Of a DNA stretch of 64,000 nucleotides, positions 20,851-31,946 are shown piece after piece. Position 1 is the first letter of the stretch. Every line of letters starts with the position of its first letter. A program made the position numbers and the translations under genes. The DNA comes from Gossypium raimondii. Its lineage: Eukaryota > Streptophyta > Magnoliopsida > Malvales > Malvaceae. The notes beneath the pieces were generated by a model. The model saw only the letters and a program-made list of their open reading frames with translations. It had not been told where the DNA came from and did not search any database. Location: positions 59,463,371-59,527,370 of the forward strand of contig NC_068567.1 in NCBI RefSeq assembly GCF_025698545.1, in the 5' to 3' direction.

Positions 20851-23400
20851 CTATTAAACCATCTATTTCCAACAGCATTTAGCATCTCATATTCCTGAAA
20901 ATACATATTAGTACAAGCACTTGGTCCATAATTGGTTAAGGACGTGCAACCTTTGGCGTATAGGTTATCGACATTTGGTTTGTGAGCAAATAGTGCAAGA
21001 CATGATCTGGTACTAAACATTATGGGTTCGACAACTGAGAATGTTGCACATGACAATGACCATGTTTCTAAATATGGTGATCCTTATGCTGACGATGTAT
21101 CGGTCAAGGAGATTGTTTGTAAAGATGGGAAGAAAACAAGTTGCAATGATGAATGCTGGACGCGTATTTTGCGAGAAACTGACACAGGCTATGGATGCTA
21201 ATTGTACAAAAGAAAAATCAATGATGGTTAGGTGTATGAGTCTTTTTGGGCAACATATAGGTCCCATTGTCCTGCAATACTATGTAGATATCCTTCAAAG
21301 GTGGTCGATTATGAGATCTAGTTGCAGCATGTGTTTTTGCTTACATGGAATATGTTGACAGTATGTATAGACTTAAGCATATTTTCAACGTTCTGAAACA
21401 TGAGTTCCACCAATGAAGAATGAAACTTATTGGGACATGTCTTTGCCTATTATAGAATTGCTACCAAATTTGTTACTACATTGACTTCCTAATGGTCGAT
21501 CGTAATCAAGCCATGGAATCAATGTTGTATGAGCTCGTACCCTGTCGAAGTAAATAAAAGGCTTCCATTTTGATCAATCACAACCTGTACTCCGGGTGCC
21601 CTATCAGAAATGGTGCATATCTCAGGTTGCAACACGACATGGCTTCTCAAGTTAGTCAAGAAGAAGTCCCATACATTCGCAGTTTCTCATTTAACAATTG
21701 CAAATGTTATTGGTATAATGCTCCAATTATCATCTTGTGCAACAACCAACAACAAGTGATGCTCATATCTCTCGTACATGAATGTAACATTAATTTAGGC
21801 AAGTGACTTACAATATCAGAATGCATCAATGCATAGATTGAATGTCCAAAAAAGATGATTGAAAGTTCTTTTGCCTTGGATGATTCGATCTCCATGATAT
21901 GTAGGCTTTATTTGCAAATCGAATACGGTACTTGGGACATATTAGTTCAGTACGCTCAACTAATGCCACAGATTATTATATGATTTATCCTACTCGTTAT
22001 GCAGTTTTTTCATTATCTTCTGTTTTGCAACTCATGCTTTGTAGTAAGACACAATGTAATAATACTCAGTGCAAATATTAGCAACCGAAACCAAAATGAG
22101 AATCTTAGAATTTGCTTTCGCCAAAGGTAAGACAATATAAGAGATAATGTCAGAATCTAATTTCGAATGATCCCATGACATACCTCCAACAACACAAGTA
22201 TATGGAGCGTCATATTTATTTACCATTTATGGTCTCGTCTTCTTCATCGATGCCCTGATTTTCCGAAAACATCTATTGTCACGCTTTGTACACTTCATCT
22301 AATATTTTCCTGCTCACAATTTTTAACATGAAAATTGACTCCATACTTTATATTATATTGCTTTACTGCAACAATAACATCTTTGGAGGAAAACTTCGCT
22401 CCAACTTGTAAATTACCAAAATTGGTAGAAAAACTTGTATGGCCCGATCTTCTATGAAACAATTCTAAAAATTCTACCTTATGTTGAGCATCAATGTCAA
22501 CAATAAGCATGTGGGGTGGAGGTTCATACGCTGTAAAATATGGTTTAGTAAGAATGGTCTCTGGTTCAAAAATAATGTAATTTTTGAATCATCATAGTCA
22601 GAGTCCTAAACTAGATCATTATCGGTTTTATCACTTTTACTTCCTCTTTGTTATAATGTACCAGAATAGATGTCCCTTCACAAGTGCCAATGGTAATGAG
22701 AACATCATATATTTTCTACAACCCTCCATTAAAACCAATATTACTTACAAATGTCCTCTCATATAACTTTATGGCTCACCCGCATAAGGGTTTCCAACAT
22801 AGGACATCAACATATTGATGTCGAAATCAAAGGTGCTTATAGTATGTCGTGTCGGGATCTTCGTGTTCGGGTTACAACTAACTTTGATGGTACACCAAAG
22901 TTGCAACCGAAGGCTTCAATCGAGGAATATCTTCCCATTGGTGATTCCGGCATTCCCTAATACGAGCTTTTCAACAATGCTGTGAAACTATCGCACAACC
23001 GTGTTGTTGGATTTTTTGCTTCTTATTCCTAGCCAAAACCTTAAGCGTATTAATTGGAATTGTTGATGAACTCGGACCATCTTCCTCTACATCGACAAAT
23101 TGGGCATATAACTTTACTACAACGTTCCCAGTTGAGCAATGCACATTAAGCATTAACTCGACATTCGTGTTGCCATTTAGCTTAAATGTATCATATCATA
23201 CAAGGATCATTGACATTAGGTATCTATATTTCAAGCTTGAAATTCTCCTCTAGATTGAATCCGAGGCTTTTCTTCTAATTATTGATGGAAGTTTGTTCAA
23301 TTTGATACTTTTGTTGAAAGCTAAATCTGTAGATTGGGCAAAAACAAAAATGACTTCGATGTCAATGTAAAAAGTTTGATCGTTGTAGTTAATTTTAATT
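20850..23400 (-). mobile_element. Rearranged Mutator-like (MULE) transposon remnant
   Basis: On the minus strand, 23390-22960 resembles a MULE N-terminal PB1-like part (YNDQTFYIDIEVIF; VELMLNVHC). 22510-22295 has the pre-transposase motif GAKFSSKDVIVAVKQYNIKY. 22226-22032 has CVVGGMSWDHSKLDSD. 21880-21570 has the MULE core (HHLLLVVAQDDNWSIIPITF, DFFLTNLRSHVV). The C-terminal part, however, lies on the plus strand at 21050-21545 (LFVKMGRKQVAMMNAGRVF, then AYMEYVDSMYRLKHIFNVL). So the copy carries an inversion with a breakpoint near 21550 plus loss of about 200 residues of the core. Many stops and frame changes. Terminal repeats were not found. Confidence 0.75.
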
Positions 23401-24560
23401 TTTTACTCATCTTTGCCAAAAAAAAAATAAAATTGTTTCACATATTTAATAAAAAATAAAAATGATAATATTATAGAAAAAACAAATAATTATTAACCAA
23501 ATTTAAGCAAGATAACAACGTCAAATAATTATTTACTTACTTGAACTAATTTAGTTTGTTAGGTTGATTTTCCAACTTTCGCTGCAACAAATATGACCTT
23601 TGTTTAAGCAAATTAATAAAACAATTTAAAATATTTAATATCAACAGCCTTCTTCTCAACATGCAAATCTTTTGCTTGAAATTTAACTTTGGAACCCTTG
23701 CCAGATCATCTTCATTTTATACGAAAACTCTACCACATAATATGAAACATTTTTCAAAATGTTTGAAAAGATCGGATATGACTACACAAATAATAAAAAA
23801 AAGTTTCTAACGAGTAGCCTTTTTTTTAAAAATTCAGCCTAGAATTCCCAACATCCATTTTACATGAAGACTTTGTCATCTGATGGAAGAGACAAAACGA
23901 GTTTAAGAAAAACTTAAAACTGACAAGTTATCTCAGGATTATCAGGATTAAAATCATTAAAATTTTAATATGACAGTCGTATGTTTTCCTTTTTTTTTTA
24001 TCTAATAGCCCTAATTAAACCTAATGTTACTTACTTGACAGATGCTCACAGAAACGAAGACGCATCCAGTAACACGTACTTACACCACCTATATACTGAT
24101 ACTCCCAAAATTGATCTATTTTCTTAAATTTCTTAAAAATCGGCCCAATTCCCTAAATGGTTTCTATTTCATTGTCGTGTACTATAAAAAAGTTATACAT
24201 CTTAAAATATTTGTTAGGTAATCACTTTGACCATAAGTAAATATGGCGTCGCCCATTGTAAAGCCTTTGCTGCGGACATCATATGGTGACATTAAAACCT
24301 ACTTCCAATGGAAGAAAAAAAAGGGACCTTTAAATAAAGACTCGAGAACCCTGAGGAGGAGCCTATAAATAACCCATCCATAAAAGGATTGTTACTGAAA
24401 CCTCTGTCTACGACTTTCGGCACAACCGGTATGAACTGTTATTGAAACCCAAGTCTTATGTAAACAATATCAATAAAAGAATTTTGTATTTAGGTATATA
24501 ATTTTTTTTATATACATAATAGAGGAAAACAACAATGGCTACTGCCTAATTATCCATGTA
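23400..24560. other. Intergenic, no gene seen
   Basis: AT-rich sequence. A patch at 24240-24420 is less AT-rich with CCTATAAATAA near 24362, which could be a promoter remnant, but no open frame follows. Confidence 0.45.
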
Positions 24561-24569
24561 AATCAGACT

Positions 24570-24730
24570 TAGCTTTTTTCTGGAGGTTCATTGAAGAAAT
24601 GGTATCCAAGCTCCCTTGTTTTCGCATTATTAGACAATGGATCGGCTACATCATTTGCCTCCCGATAAACATGCTCTAGACAAACATCATCTGAAGAAGA
24701 CTCTGGATTCCTTTGACCAATAATCTCGAA
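24570..24730 (-). pseudogene. RNase H-like (RVT_3) fragment, minus strand
   Basis: The minus strand reads LEHVYREANDVADPLSNNAK followed by TRELGYHFFNEPPEK, the C-terminal end of the plant RVT_3 RNase H-like domain (H..REAN..AD.L). This domain is common behind L1-type reverse transcriptases and as isolated copies. Nothing upstream of it is recognisable; a relic. Confidence 0.65.
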
Positions 24731-25430
24731 AATTAGTTGTCAAATTTAAGTAAAATTTTGATCTCCATAACTTTAGGCAACAAAACAACAGGCTCCTAAG
24801 GCCCAATTTCAGATAACACAATCTGAAAAAAGAAAAAACTTGAGATATGGGCTTTTTTTATCTCCATTTCGATAGGGTTTAAGATTTGCTTCATTAATGA
24901 GAAAATATGAAATGGACCAAACTGAGCCACACAAGGGTTTAGAAGTACAGAAAATTTATTTGAAAAATAAAATATAGAAAAATATTAAAATTTATGAAAA
25001 CGTATAGAAAAATTTTAAATTTTATAAAAATATAAAAATTACTAAAATTTATTATAAAATATAGAAAATACAGAAAATATTAAAAATAAAAATTTATCAA
25101 AAATATAAAATATAAAATATTATTAAATTTTATTATCAATTATTATAAATGATAAAAATATATATATAGAAATTTATTAAAAATAGAAAAAGATAATTTT
25201 AAAAATATAGAAAACTCTTTAAAAATTAAAATTATTATAAATTTATCATAAAAGATAAAAATATAGAAAATTTATTAAAAATTATATAAAAAGAAAGAAA
25301 TTATAAATTTTTGGCAGCATCGTGATAGTGGCGAATGACCATTATACTCTAGGGGAGTAATCAGAAATTTTTTTTATGAGAGATCAAAATTAAATTATAA
25401 ATTCTGAGGTACTCAAAGTGCAAATTTACT
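24730..25430. other. Very AT-rich intergenic (AAATTTAT/AAAATATAGA repeats)
   Basis: From about 24950 to 25310 the sequence is made of loosely repeated AATATAGAAAAT and AAAATTTATxAAAA units, a degenerate low-complexity tract. No coding signal. Confidence 0.6.
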
Positions 25431-26000
25431 ATTATATGATATTTTACCATTTCGGGCCAAGGTGCTGAGTGCTTACCCTCGGCCACCACCAGCATATCCC
25501 ATACTCAACATGCATCTACACAAAATTTTCATAGCTTGTGGGATAATAATTTATCGACCAAGGTTAAACTGGTGGCATGGTGAAGGTTCAACAGTTACTT
25601 ACCGACCTATGCCGACGCCGTCATGTCCCAGTTTCAGAAGGATGCCCTCTGCATGCTGTTGGAGACTTGGTGATCCTGTTTTGGAGCACATCGACATTGT
25701 CCACAGAGAGAGATTCAAAAGAGCGTTAGTGACTAAATATGTGGGCAATAAGGGGATCTGAAAAACAAGCAATCAACAGCCATTTTTACCTTTGCCGAAA
25801 CTGATGCTGCGACAGCACCTTAGCCTTGGTGCATGTGGGTCGAAGATGGTCCCTTCCTTGTTGAAGCCTATGACTCAAAGTTCTTCTTGGTTGCCTTGGG
25901 TTCCATTTCCTCTATCCGATGGTTACTTTCAGCTGTTCTTTTAGTGGGTTTAGATGGGCAATAATTGCTGCCGTATGAATAATTTATTATTATTACATGC
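25430..26000. other. Unidentified less AT-rich block, possible decayed gene
   Basis: Base composition is distinctly richer in G+C than the neighbours. On the plus strand there are short peptide-like runs (for example ADAVMSQFQKDALCMLLETW near 25612 and FLVEAYDSKFFLVALGS near 25857) separated by stops and frame changes. I do not recognise the family. It may be a host pseudogene or an unannotated transposon part. Confidence 0.25.
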
Positions 26001-27075
26001 ATTAATGGCAGCAGCCAATTATTTACCAAATAATAAGAATATCGGTCAAACATCAAAGAAAATGAACCAAAAGAAAATCATCAAAGAACGACATATGAAA
26101 GAGACATACTACTTGTAGAGGGGTCGATTTCTCTTTTTTTTTTTAGGTTTACATAGTGTTTCTTCATTTGAAGTTGATATAACTCTTAATAAATTAAGTA
26201 CTTAAGAGGATTTGATGTTAGAATCGTTAAAATATTATACAAAATTTAATAAATCGGGATCTCTCATATAAAATCATCAAGAATAGATCATAAATAAAAC
26301 TAGATACGAAGCGTGCACGAACATCGATTCATTGAAATTTGTTTAGATCTTACAATTTTTTATCTTCGAAAAAATATAATAGATAACCCTATTTCTTGGG
26401 AACCATTACCTCTCTAAATAACGATTATTAAATCAATTTTTGGTTAATTTGGCCCTCATCAAATTATAAATACAACTTATGGCATCTAAATATTATTTCC
26501 ATAACACTTTAATACATATGACACTTATAACATAATTGGTCATTTAATCTTGTATCACACTTTATAATAGCATTATACATTATACATATGTGCTCATAAT
26601 TGAAGATTTTAATCCAACATGTGAGGTATCCGTTGGTCACCTATCAAAAGGACGTGAACATCTGCAAATAGTAGGATTTGAGCTCATAGCACTTTCACTT
26701 TGTGAACCTTGTCTCAAGCATTAGTGTTTCATGTCAGAATCGAGAGACCAAACCCTGACTCGACTTGACCGAGGACAATACCAACTCATTAAGAAATTCA
26801 TCTACTCCAAAACAAATAACACTTCACAAACTTGTTCAAGACAATTTATGGACAAATAGTGTCATAAAAATCACAATTTAAGAATTAATTAAGATATTGG
26901 GCGAAAATATAATTTTTTCCATACAATCTTTTTCTGTTTTCCTTTACTATATTTTGTAAGTTATCATTCAAAATCAATAAAGAGTTTATAGTTAGCTTTG
27001 ACCTTATATTAAAAAAACAATATTTTTATTAAATCTATACAAATAAATAACATGTAAGTTATGTATATATATGAT
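26000..27075. other. AT-rich intergenic, nothing identified
   Basis: No coding, RNA or repeat structure was recognised on either strand. Confidence 0.5.
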
Positions 27076-27082
27076 ATATTTT

Positions 27083-27844
27083 AGGGTAAACAATTAAAAT
27101 AGTCACTTTTGTTTACCTTAAGTTATATTTTAGTTATTTATGTTTGAAATGTTACGTTTTAGTCACTTACGTTATCGCATTATAACATTTTAGTCACTGA
27201 GCCGTTAATTGTCGTTAATGTTGTAATGGTAAGCTGACGTGACACGTTAAATCATCATTTCAAACAAAAAAATTATACAATCGGTTCCTATATCTTTTTC
27301 GTTTTGAGCAATTTAATTTTTTCTTTTATATTCTTTTAACTTCTTTTTTATTTTTCATTTCTTCTATTTCTCCCTCTGTTTTCCTCCCTTCTCCATTTCT
27401 TTTAACATAGCTTTTTTATGTTTTTCATTTGTTAAAACTAGTCCCTATACTTTTATTTTTTTGAGTGAGGCGAGCTTGTAAACTAGTTTTAACAAATAGA
27501 AAACATAGAAAAGCTACATTAAAATAAATTATGAATGGAGGAAAACAGAGGGACAAGCAGAAGAGAATAGGAAAGTTAAAAGAACATAAAAGAAAAAAAA
27601 AGCCAAATTGCTCAAAATGAAAATATATAAGGACCCATTTTAGAATTTAACCTAAATTTTTTGTTTGAAATGATGATTTAACATGCCAGTCAGTTTACGG
27701 TTACACTATTAACAAAAATTAACGGTTTAGTAGCTAAAATGTTACAACACGATAACGTAAGTGACTAAAACGTAATATTTTAAACATAAGTGACTAAACT
27801 ATAACTTGAGGCAAACAAAAATGACTATTTTAATAGTTTACCCT
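27083..27844. mobile_element. Foldback MITE, 762 bp, long terminal inverted repeats
   Basis: The left arm begins AGGGTAAACAATTAAAATAG and the right arm is its inverse, ending CTATTTTAATAGTTTACCCT. The inverted arms extend over about 200 bp or more each (CACTTACGTTATCG against CGATAACGTAAGTG; AAATCATCATTTCAAAC against GTTTGAAATGATGATTT). Flanking ATATTTT (27076 and 27845) fits a target duplication of at least 7 bp. Non-coding; likely a non-autonomous Mutator-like foldback. Confidence 0.85.
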
Positions 27845-27851
27845 ATATTTT

Positions 27852-28184
27852 AATTTATTAGTTTGATAATTCTTAATTGTGTTAAAAAAATCAAGAATTA
27901 AAACCGATAATGTTCAAACATTTCAAAGGTCATTTGTCAACGGTAAAAGTCAACCACAAAAATGATGGCTGGCTATGTGAAAAAAAAAGGAGCAGTCAAC
28001 ATAATATTTTTAAGATGCTTCGAAGAAGAAGGTAGGGCGGAGTTCAACAGCCGCCTTTAGATTCGAAGGCTTGATTTTTATATTAATATTAGCTTTATTT
28101 TTAATAAAATGATTTTATTTTATAGTTTTTAAATATATTTTTATAATTAATAATTATATTATTTTTATAACATAAAAACAATCT
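27852..28184. other. AT-rich intergenic
   Basis: Nothing identified apart from AT-rich runs between two MITE-like elements. Confidence 0.5.
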
Positions 28185-28497
28185 AGGGTAAATATTTATT
28201 TTAGTACCTAAGCTTTGCTTCATGATTCAAATTGGTGTCTAAGGCTTTTTTAGGTCCAAATAGATATATGAACTTGGCTTTTTGATTTAAATTGGTACTC
28301 TTCTTGTCGAAATTAGTAGTTAGTTATTTGAAGTAATTTAAACTATGAAGGCAAGTTCAGGTACTTAATTGGGTAAAAAATAGTTTAGATACCAAATTAA
28401 ACATTGATGCTAAGTTTAGATACCTAATTGAAAAAAAATATTAAGTACCAATATGAACTTTGAAGATAATTCAGGTACCAAAATGTATAAATACCCT
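28185..28497. mobile_element. MITE-like element, 313 bp
   Basis: The ends AGGGTAAATATTTATTTTAG and, inverted, AGGGTATTTATACATTTTGG are followed by facing GTACCTAA/TTCAGGTACC motifs. The interior repeats AGGTACTTAATTGGGT-type phrases, related to the element at 12883-13360. Non-coding. Confidence 0.65.
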
Positions 28498-29690
28498 AAA
28501 TACTGATTTAATTTGAATAATCTTAATTTTATTGGAATTGTGTAATATTCAATGGAGAACGTCAGCCATGAATTCAGTATTTCCAACCTGCCGCATTTTT
28601 TTATTTTTATTAATCTGTTGGGTTGGTGGGCTGACTGGTGAATGGTGATGATGCTACACGTCTCAATCTTCAAGTGGGCCAATGACACTATTTATTATTA
28701 TTAATCTTATCTATATATGACATGTTTTTACGCATTTATTTTATACACTCTTCTCGCAATATTATCAATGATATTTTTTATTTAATAATATTTTAGTAAT
28801 TTTTTCTATGTTATTGACATATAATTTAGACGACTTTTTTTATCCCGAGTCCTAAACCAAGAATTCTTAACCCTGAATTGTGATCCCCGACCCTCAAATC
28901 ATGAATCGTGGATTTTAAACCTCGAATCTCGAATCCTAAATCCTAAACCTCAAACCCGAACTAAGAATCTTGAACCCTAAATTCTAGGCATCAAACCTAG
29001 AATCTCGAAACCCAGATCGCGAGTCTCGATCGCAAACTCTAAGCCTTAAAATTGACCTCAAACCTCAAGCATTGAACCTTAAACTTTGAGGTTTGTGTTC
29101 GAGGTTCATGATTCAATGTTAGAGTTCACAGTTCAAAAATTTGGGTTTGGGGTTCAGAGGAAAAAAATTAGCAAAACTATGTGCTAATGACATGAAAAAA
29201 TTGTTGAAATGTCAGTAAATAATTAGAATGGAACAATTAATGATGTGGTAAGAAAAGTTTATAAAATAATTTCTCCATATTCAACATAGATGAATAATAT
29301 AATGGATAATTATATATTTAAACATATTTAATATAACATATATCTTATTTTAAAATTTTGACTCATTTAATAATTTTTTCTTAGTTGAATAAAAAGTATT
29401 TTAATATTATTTAAACAATAAAGAAATTATTAAATTGGGTTTATTCATGACTGCATTTGAAATAAAGAAAAGATTGGATTGTAATTCAATCGGGCATGAT
29501 ACAAGATAGTTACCACGATTAATTAATATAATATGCACATCCTCTATTTTATATACTATCAACCTTCTCTATAACAATTTCATTTATCTGCTAATATTTT
29601 ACCTATGACAACACACTATTATAGAGAGTCATTTGTTGTAAAGTTATCATAGAATTCATATTGTGAAATTCTATCAAATTAAGAAAATGA
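28498..29690. repeat. Intergenic with degenerate CCTAAA/CCTCGAATC tract
   Basis: 28845-29095 is built from short related units such as CCTAAACC, AACCCTAAAT, CCTCGAATCTCGAATC and AACCTCAAAC. 29090-29157 carries the reverse type (GAGGTTTGTGTTCGAGG, GGGTTTGGGGTTC), so the whole can fold back. It looks like decayed simple repeat with a telomere-like flavour, not a true telomere array. The rest is AT-rich without genes. Confidence 0.5.
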
Positions 29691-29694
29691 GAAT

Positions 29695-29917
29695 TATATT
29701 CAAAAAAGAAAAAGTGGAACTACGATTGTTACATCAAGTATTGTGTCGGAAATGGAAGATTCTTATTGGGCATATCCCAAGAACTCTTGATGGTGTTGCA
29801 GATCACATGACTGAATGTGCTGATACAGATAGTTCTATGATACATTTATTTAGAGCCCCACCAACTTTGGTTATGAGCTTGTTGGGAAGAGATCACAATG
29901 GATCTATTTCCTCTTAA
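29695..29917 (+). pseudogene. RNase H-like (RVT_3) fragment, plus strand
   Basis: The stretch LLHQVLCRKWKILIGHIPRT followed by LDGVADHMTECADTDSSMIH and FRAPPTLVMSLLGRD matches the C-terminal end of plant RVT_3 RNase H-like domains (W...I.H..R..N.VAD..A, then a PP.LV..LL.RD tail). An in-frame ATG at 29663 exists but the domain's first two thirds are missing. A relic of an L1-type reverse transcriptase or of an isolated RVT_3 gene. Confidence 0.65.
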
Positions 29918-31830
29918 TTATGGCTTATCTATTATAATTGCTTAATGCTGTCATTTTCTACCAAAAGAAAAAATGGGAAGCAAATCAACAAAATTAAAAT
30001 ACGTACATCGGGTGCATGCATCATTACGTCTTTTATTTTACATTCTTTCACTTGACTAATTACGGAGTTCATAAATCTAACAAGTCCAATTAATTAGTAT
30101 TAGTTATCAAATTAAAGTAATTAATTTATCATGAGTTACTAAATTCAAGTAATCAATTTATAAGTTTATGATATTCCATTTTCGTAATAAAATATTTAAC
30201 TAGGAAACTTAATAGTCTATGAAATTAATTTCTTTTAATTCCACTCATTGAATATTATTTTATTTAATAAAAATATTAATATATTTTTCATATAAAATTT
30301 AAGTACTTTATTGAAATAATATTTTAATTAACATTATTTTAATTGAATAAATTATAATTAATAGGGTTGATTATATGAAATAGTTGTAATTTTACTTAAA
30401 ATTTCAGGCAATATATTGTTGTAGAGAATTAATTTAATAAATAAAATACTTCATAATTATGGATGTTACTTTTATAAGTGAAAAGTTGTTATAAATGACA
30501 GGTTGTATTTAAACAATAGTGATAAAATTCCTATTTCAACAATTGGAACTGATTTCTAATCTCACTTAAAAAGAGTTCAAGGAAATTGCGGTGCGATAAA
30601 TAATTCGATGTCTATTAAGTAAGGTATTGACTTGGAATTTTGTGGACAAAAAAAGTATTAGTGAAAGAAGTTGAGGCTTAAATCATCGTAGTGCTCTATG
30701 TTCAAATTAAAATTTATTATTTTGAAAGAAAAAACGAATTTTTAGTCATTTCTCAATTAAATAAGTGTTTAATTGACTCAGGTATAAATTTAATTATACA
30801 CTTAAATATAATATTAGTGAAAGAAAATAAATTATAAAAAATATACATAACACACATTTGGGGAATTGATTAACAAGTCTTTACTAACACCTTAAATACT
30901 TGGTAACTTTGTTTAGATTGTCCTTTGAATATTTTTTTTATTTCATATTAATTTTAGAATTTGATAGATTTTTCAAACTGGTCTATGAATTTAGATTCCG
31001 TTAAGGTACGATGGTGTTATAATTTGATATTATGTCACATCATTATTTTTTAAAAAATATATTTTTCAATTATATATATTTTAAGAATTTTTAAGTGATG
31101 ATATGACACAATCTCGAATGCCACATAATCATACCTTAACGGTTGGATATCAAAATTGAGAAGAATTGTCAAGTTCTGGATTAGTATGAACAAAAATATT
31201 CATTAACCAAATTAGAAAAAAATACTAAATTTATGGGACAAATCTCAAAACTGTATATGTACCATGGTTTAATGTACAAATGTATACATGAACTTTGATT
31301 TTGTGTACTTTTTATACATGAAATTTTGATTTGATCCAATTATTGTAAATTATTAATACAATTATTGATATAAAGTCATTTTATATTTATATATTGTATA
31401 CATAAATAATTATATTTATCAAATATAAAAATAAATTGATATATTTATTTATTTAAATGTATATGATTATGTCAAAATTAAAGTTTTAAGTATACATTTG
31501 AACCTCGTGTATAATTGCATCAAATTAAAGTTCATGTATACAATTAGACATTAAATCAAGTTCATGTATAAGTTTGAGATTTGTACTCTAAATTTGTGGA
31601 CTAAATATTATTATTATTTTATTGAATGTAGACAGTATGTTGATTTATCTCTATTTTACATGAACTATTAAAATAAAAAATAAGGAAATTTAACATAAAA
31701 AAAAAGTTACACGAATTTGAAAAGAATTAAGCTGTCATTAGCTCACCCGCGGGTAAGGGATGAGACCACAACTAGACAACGACAATTCGCCGCTGTTTCG
31801 TGAATTACCTTCCATTTTACTTCCTTCCCA
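29918..31830. other. AT-rich intergenic before RIBA
   Basis: No gene is seen. 31010-31140 contains a facing pair (ATGGTGTTATAATTTGATAT against CACATAATCATACCTTAACG) and 31250-31600 has facing 'catgtata ... gaactttg' phrases, both suggestive of small foldback insertions without clear ends. Confidence 0.45.
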
Positions 31831-31839
31831 TCGCACCCT

Positions 31840-31847
31840 CTATAAAT
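31840..31847 (+). promoter_or_regulatory. TATA box of RIBA gene
   Basis: CTATAAATATA lies about 107 bp upstream of the start codon, after a CT-rich stretch, at a fitting distance for a plant promoter with a leader of roughly 75 bases. Confidence 0.6.
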
Positions 31848-31946
31848 ATATACATATAAACAAAAAAGTGGAGGACCAAACCTTTAAAATTACAATACCG
31901 AAATTCCTCCCATTAAATTTCTTTTAGCTTCTTCGTTTGGCTGCTA

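Noticed and set aside
28845-29157. True telomere array or CRISPR-like repeats
   Set aside because: Units are irregular in length and sequence, with no constant repeat and spacer, and the organism is a plant.
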